A stretch of DNA of 16,389 nucleotides from an uncultured bacterium (lineage in GTDB: Bacteria; Cyanobacteriota; Vampirovibrionia; Gastranaerophilales; Gastranaerophilaceae). Every line of letters starts with the position of its first letter. Within the stretch, counting starts at the first letter, position 1. Positions 14,027 through 16,389 of this stretch are shown piece by piece. The position numbers and the translations under genes are program-made. The DNA lies in contig CADCPD010000050.1 of assembly GCA_902803265.1 (NCBI GenBank), forward strand, positions 1-16,389, in the 5' to 3' direction. The notes below the pieces were generated by a model. The model searched no databases. It saw only the letters and a list, made by a program, of their open reading frames with translations, and was not told where the DNA came from.

Positions 14027-16235
14027 TTATGCTATTTGTATAGCAATTTCAAGCGGATTAAGTTATTTTTTATACAAAATTTTATATACAGCTTTTCAAT
14101 GTACAAATTTGAATGAACTGGTAATAAGCTCCGTAGTTTTTGCAAATTATAATAAAAATATTGATTATGCCATATTTTTTATTTATTTGGCATTATTTTT
14201 TATTGTTTTTTCAATTATAAAAAGATTTATTCCTGTTTTTGAAATAAAAGATTTTATAAAAGATATAAACCTTCCTGAACACAACGGTAATAAACATATT
14301 TTGGATTTATTGCAAACACTGTGTTCTTTTATGTATTTTTTACTATATCCAAATAACGGCAATAATTATCCGATTTTACTTTTTATAATAATTCTTTTAA
14401 TTATTATAACCAATGCCGATATTTACTTTAAAATCATATTTAAAAACAGAAAAATTTCACCGTTTGCAATAGCACCATTAGCTGTTTTTCTTTTTGGTAA
14501 ATCTTATAATTTTGGAACTGTTACGGTTGATGACTACCATATGGGCGAAAAATTTGCTACATATTGGCTTTACCATTTTCAAAATTTTGAACTTTTTAAA
14601 GACATAAATCTGATTCACGGCTATAATGACTTATTTTCGGGTTTTATTGCAAATAAAGTTTTTAACGAATACACCATATATTCTTTTTACTTGGCAGAAA
14701 CATTAATTTATAACATAAATCTCATATTAACAGTTATTTTGGGATATATTATCTTTTCACAAAATCCTGTTTTAATAACGGGAATTTTTGTGAATTGTTT
14801 TTATTATTTTAATGTTTACTTTTTAACAGCATTATTATTTTTAAAGAAAGAATTTATTCAACAACCGTTCAGATGGCTTCAAATATACATAATTTGTGCA
14901 TTTTTAATGACAGCATTTTGGATTCATATAGGCATATTTTTATTTTTAGCGCTTTTACCTTTGGCAGTTTATTTATTTATAAAATTAATAAAACAAAACC
15001 AACATAGTCGAATATTTTATTTATTATTACTTTCTTTTGCTTTTGGATTGCTATTAAAAGATTTTATTTTAAATTCTTTTAATTACCATTTAATCTCAAA
15101 TCCATTGTCATATGCAAACGGATTTCCTGATTTAAAAATCCATCAGATTTGGTCTGATTTTATAAAATTATTTGCTCTTTTATCAATGCCTTGCTTTATT
15201 ATTGAGGGCTTTAAAGCATACAAAAACAAAAATATTCAGCTTACTTTCGTTTATACATTTGCAGTTTTATTACCATTATTAGGATTAACTTATGAGCTTA
15301 CAAGAATAGATTATATAATGTTTTCAAGAATAAGATTTATCTCAATAGCTTATATAACAATACTTTTACCGTTTATTTTCTATACAACAAAATCACTTTG
15401 GCTAAAATATACAAAATATATTTTCAGCATTTTACTAATAATTTTATGCTGTTTAAACTTCACGGATAAATGGGATAATACAATAAAACTTCCTGAAAAA
15501 AATATTATACCTACAATAGGCAATATTGAATTAGAAAACTCTCAACAAAAAAGAATAGAAAATGTAAAAAGAATAATTGATAAATATTCCGAAAAGGATG
15601 ATTATATCCTAGATTTAACAAACAGAGGTTTATATTATTTTTATTTTGAAAGAAAAATTCCTTGTAACATGATTTCGTATTTTAATTTTACAAGCCAACA
15701 GGAAGAAAAAATAGCACTTGAACAAATAAAACAAAATCCACCCAAAATTATAATAATAAAGTCAGATAATATATTACATGATGAAATAAAACCTGCTTTA
15801 AGAATAAAATCAATTTACAGATGGATTTTAGATAATAATTACAGAGTTTTAGAAGATAATAATAATGTTTATCTGATTAAAGAAAGTAAAAAAGTAAAAT
15901 ACACTAAAAAAGAACTTAAACTTCTTGATGAAATACTATCAAACAATGATTTAAAAAATTTACCTCAAAGCTGGGGAAATTCTGCTAAAAATATGAAATT
16001 AGCAGAAGGCAAAGATTTATTATATATGGAAGTATCAACTAAAAATCCAAATATTATTGAAATAAAAATGAAAAATTCTAATAGTAAATTAACATTTAAC
16101 ATAGATAACAAAACAAAATTCGTTTTAATACCTTTGGATAATTATTCATCATGGTATCTAAGCCCTGATAAAATAGGTGTTTCGCCTAATAATGATATCC
16201 AAATAAAAGAAATAAAATACTATCAATTTTTATAA
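14007..16235 (+). CDS. large multi-spanning membrane protein, GT-C glycosyltransferase-like (tentative)
   Basis: This 742-residue protein has roughly a dozen hydrophobic membrane segments in residues 5-485, then a soluble C-terminal domain (about 490-742) expected outside the cytoplasm. An acidic motif, VDDYHMGEKF, with D175 and D176, follows the early membrane segments. GT-C enzymes (PMT/ArnT/Stt3 style) have acidic residues in an extracytoplasmic loop that contact metal and lipid-linked sugar. Fold, length and this motif make a lipid-sugar-dependent glycosyltransferase the best guess, but the DD lies later than the classic first-loop position and no specific family was recognised. The C-terminal domain includes a Rossmann-like RIIDKYSEKDDYILDLTN and a KIIIIKSDN strand. 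The start lies inside era (20-nt overlap), without a clear ribosome-binding site, suggesting coupling. Confidence 0.72.
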   Translation: MSSLIINYAICIAISSGLSYFLYKILYTAFQCTNLNELVISSVVFANYNKNIDYAIFFIYLALFFIVFSIIKRFIPVFEIKDFIKDINLPEHNGNKHILDLLQTLCSFMYFLLYPNNGNNYPILLFIIILLIIITNADIYFKIIFKNRKISPFAIAPLAVFLFGKSYNFGTVTVDDYHMGEKFATYWLYHFQNFELFKDINLIHGYNDLFSGFIANKVFNEYTIYSFYLAETLIYNINLILTVILGYIIFSQNPVLITGIFVNCFYYFNVYFLTALLFLKKEFIQQPFRWLQIYIICAFLMTAFWIHIGIFLFLALLPLAVYLFIKLIKQNQHSRIFYLLLLSFAFGLLLKDFILNSFNYHLISNPLSYANGFPDLKIHQIWSDFIKLFALLSMPCFIIEGFKAYKNKNIQLTFVYTFAVLLPLLGLTYELTRIDYIMFSRIRFISIAYITILLPFIFYTTKSLWLKYTKYIFSILLIILCCLNFTDKWDNTIKLPEKNIIPTIGNIELENSQQKRIENVKRIIDKYSEKDDYILDLTNRGLYYFYFERKIPCNMISYFNFTSQQEEKIALEQIKQNPPKIIIIKSDNILHDEIKPALRIKSIYRWILDNNYRVLEDNNNVYLIKESKKVKYTKKELKLLDEILSNNDLKNLPQSWGNSAKNMKLAEGKDLLYMEVSTKNPNIIEIKMKNSNSKLTFNIDNKTKFVLIPLDNYSSWYLSPDKIGVSPNNDIQIKEIKYYQFL

Positions 16236-16237
16236 AT

Positions 16238-16251
16238 CAAATTATAATTTG
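16238..16251. repeat. 14-bp perfect palindrome
   Basis: CAAATTATAATTTG is a perfect palindrome 2 nt after the stop of the membrane-protein gene. It is followed by TAACAAAAAC rather than a T tract on the + strand, so it is a poor intrinsic terminator for that gene. It could be an operator for the downstream promoter or chance in AT-rich DNA. Confidence 0.35.
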
Positions 16252-16283
16252 TAACAAAAACTTAACATAGCCAAACATGTTTC

Positions 16284-16310
16284 TAAAGTTTTTCATTTGT
16301 AGGCCGATAA
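16284..16310 (+). promoter_or_regulatory. sigma-28 (FliA/SigD) flagellar late-gene promoter
   Basis: TAAAGTTT (16284-16291), an 11-nt spacer and GCCGATAA (16303-16310) match the full sigma-28 consensus TAAAGTTT-N11-GCCGATAA at every position and with exact spacing. Transcription would start near 16316-16318. The leader would open with a small hairpin (ATACAT 16314-16319, loop AAGA, ATGTAT 16324-16329), then AAGGA and a start codon. In flagellated bacteria this promoter class drives late genes such as flagellin, chemotaxis, motor and anti-sigma genes. It shows directly that a sigma-28 regulon exists in this organism. Confidence 0.93.
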
Positions 16311-16353
16311 GTAATACATAAGAATGTATGTAATTTAGAAAAGGAATATGTGT

Positions 16354-16389
16354 ATGTTAAGAAAAATCGAAAGACCAACAAGCAATATA
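16354..16389 (+). CDS. N-terminus of a sigma-28-driven gene, cut by the window edge
   Basis: ATG 16354 lies 8 nt after AGGA (16342-16345) and opens a frame reading MLRKIERPTSNI to the end of the window. An in-frame ATG at 16348 is only 2 nt from the ribosome-binding site, so it is less likely. The sequence does not look like a flagellin start (MxINxNxxAL). With 12 residues no family can be assigned. Its position 44 nt after a consensus sigma-28 promoter marks it as a late flagellar or motility gene. Confidence 0.6.
   Translation, partial: MLRKIERPTSNI

Overview
The window is AT-rich, gene-dense bacterial chromosome. It carries ribosomal-protein genes, the integral-membrane core of a flagellar type III export apparatus, and a run of poorly characterised genes. 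A flagellated bacterium with lipoproteins and signal peptides is certain. The best guess at lineage is a non-photosynthetic relative of Cyanobacteria (Vampirovibrionia/Gastranaerophilales, 'Melainabacteria'). That guess rests on recollected protein styles, namely the ISFTG-type N-terminus of the HNH protein and the DGKVDGKI...SVWNEF segment of its neighbour, combined with AT-richness and flagellar genes. It is an inference, not a demonstration.

Layout. (1) 1-488: the 3' end of rplU, then rpmA, closed by a strong intrinsic terminator. (2) 579-7696: a tightly packed + strand operon fliP-fliQ-fliR-flhB-flhA, then a PilZ (c-di-GMP receptor) protein, a two-helix membrane protein of unknown function, and a short PLP enzyme of the Orn/Lys/Arg decarboxylase type. 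The last junctions are 1 nt apart (PilZ to membrane protein) or overlap by 1 nt (TAATG), so translation is probably coupled. No fliO lies next to fliP. (3) 7808-10284: two + strand genes of unknown role, an EF-hand-like Asp/Gly-rich protein followed by a good terminator, and an HNH-nuclease-like protein whose start codon abuts an inverted repeat. (4) 13042-10281, minus strand: a two-gene unit of a signal-peptide/transmembrane/coiled-coil protein and an extracellular solute-binding lipoprotein, joined by a TAATG overlap. The C-terminal domain of the first resembles FliO and may be the missing export component. (5) 13133-16235: era, overlapped by a large multi-spanning membrane protein of GT-C glycosyltransferase style. 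(6) 16284-16389: a textbook sigma-28 (FliA/SigD) promoter driving a gene cut by the window edge.

How the parts fit. FliP, FliQ, FliR and FlhB form the export gate and substrate-specificity switch, FlhA is the export gate/platform, and PilZ supplies a plausible second-messenger input. The sigma-28 promoter at the right edge shows that the cell also has the late-flagellar regulatory tier. I found no tRNA, rRNA, CRISPR array, insertion sequence or prophage. No gene-free stretch exceeds 300 bases. The longest are 435-578 (terminator plus likely promoter), 8909-9078 (terminator plus inverted repeat) and 16236-16353 (palindrome plus sigma-28 promoter).
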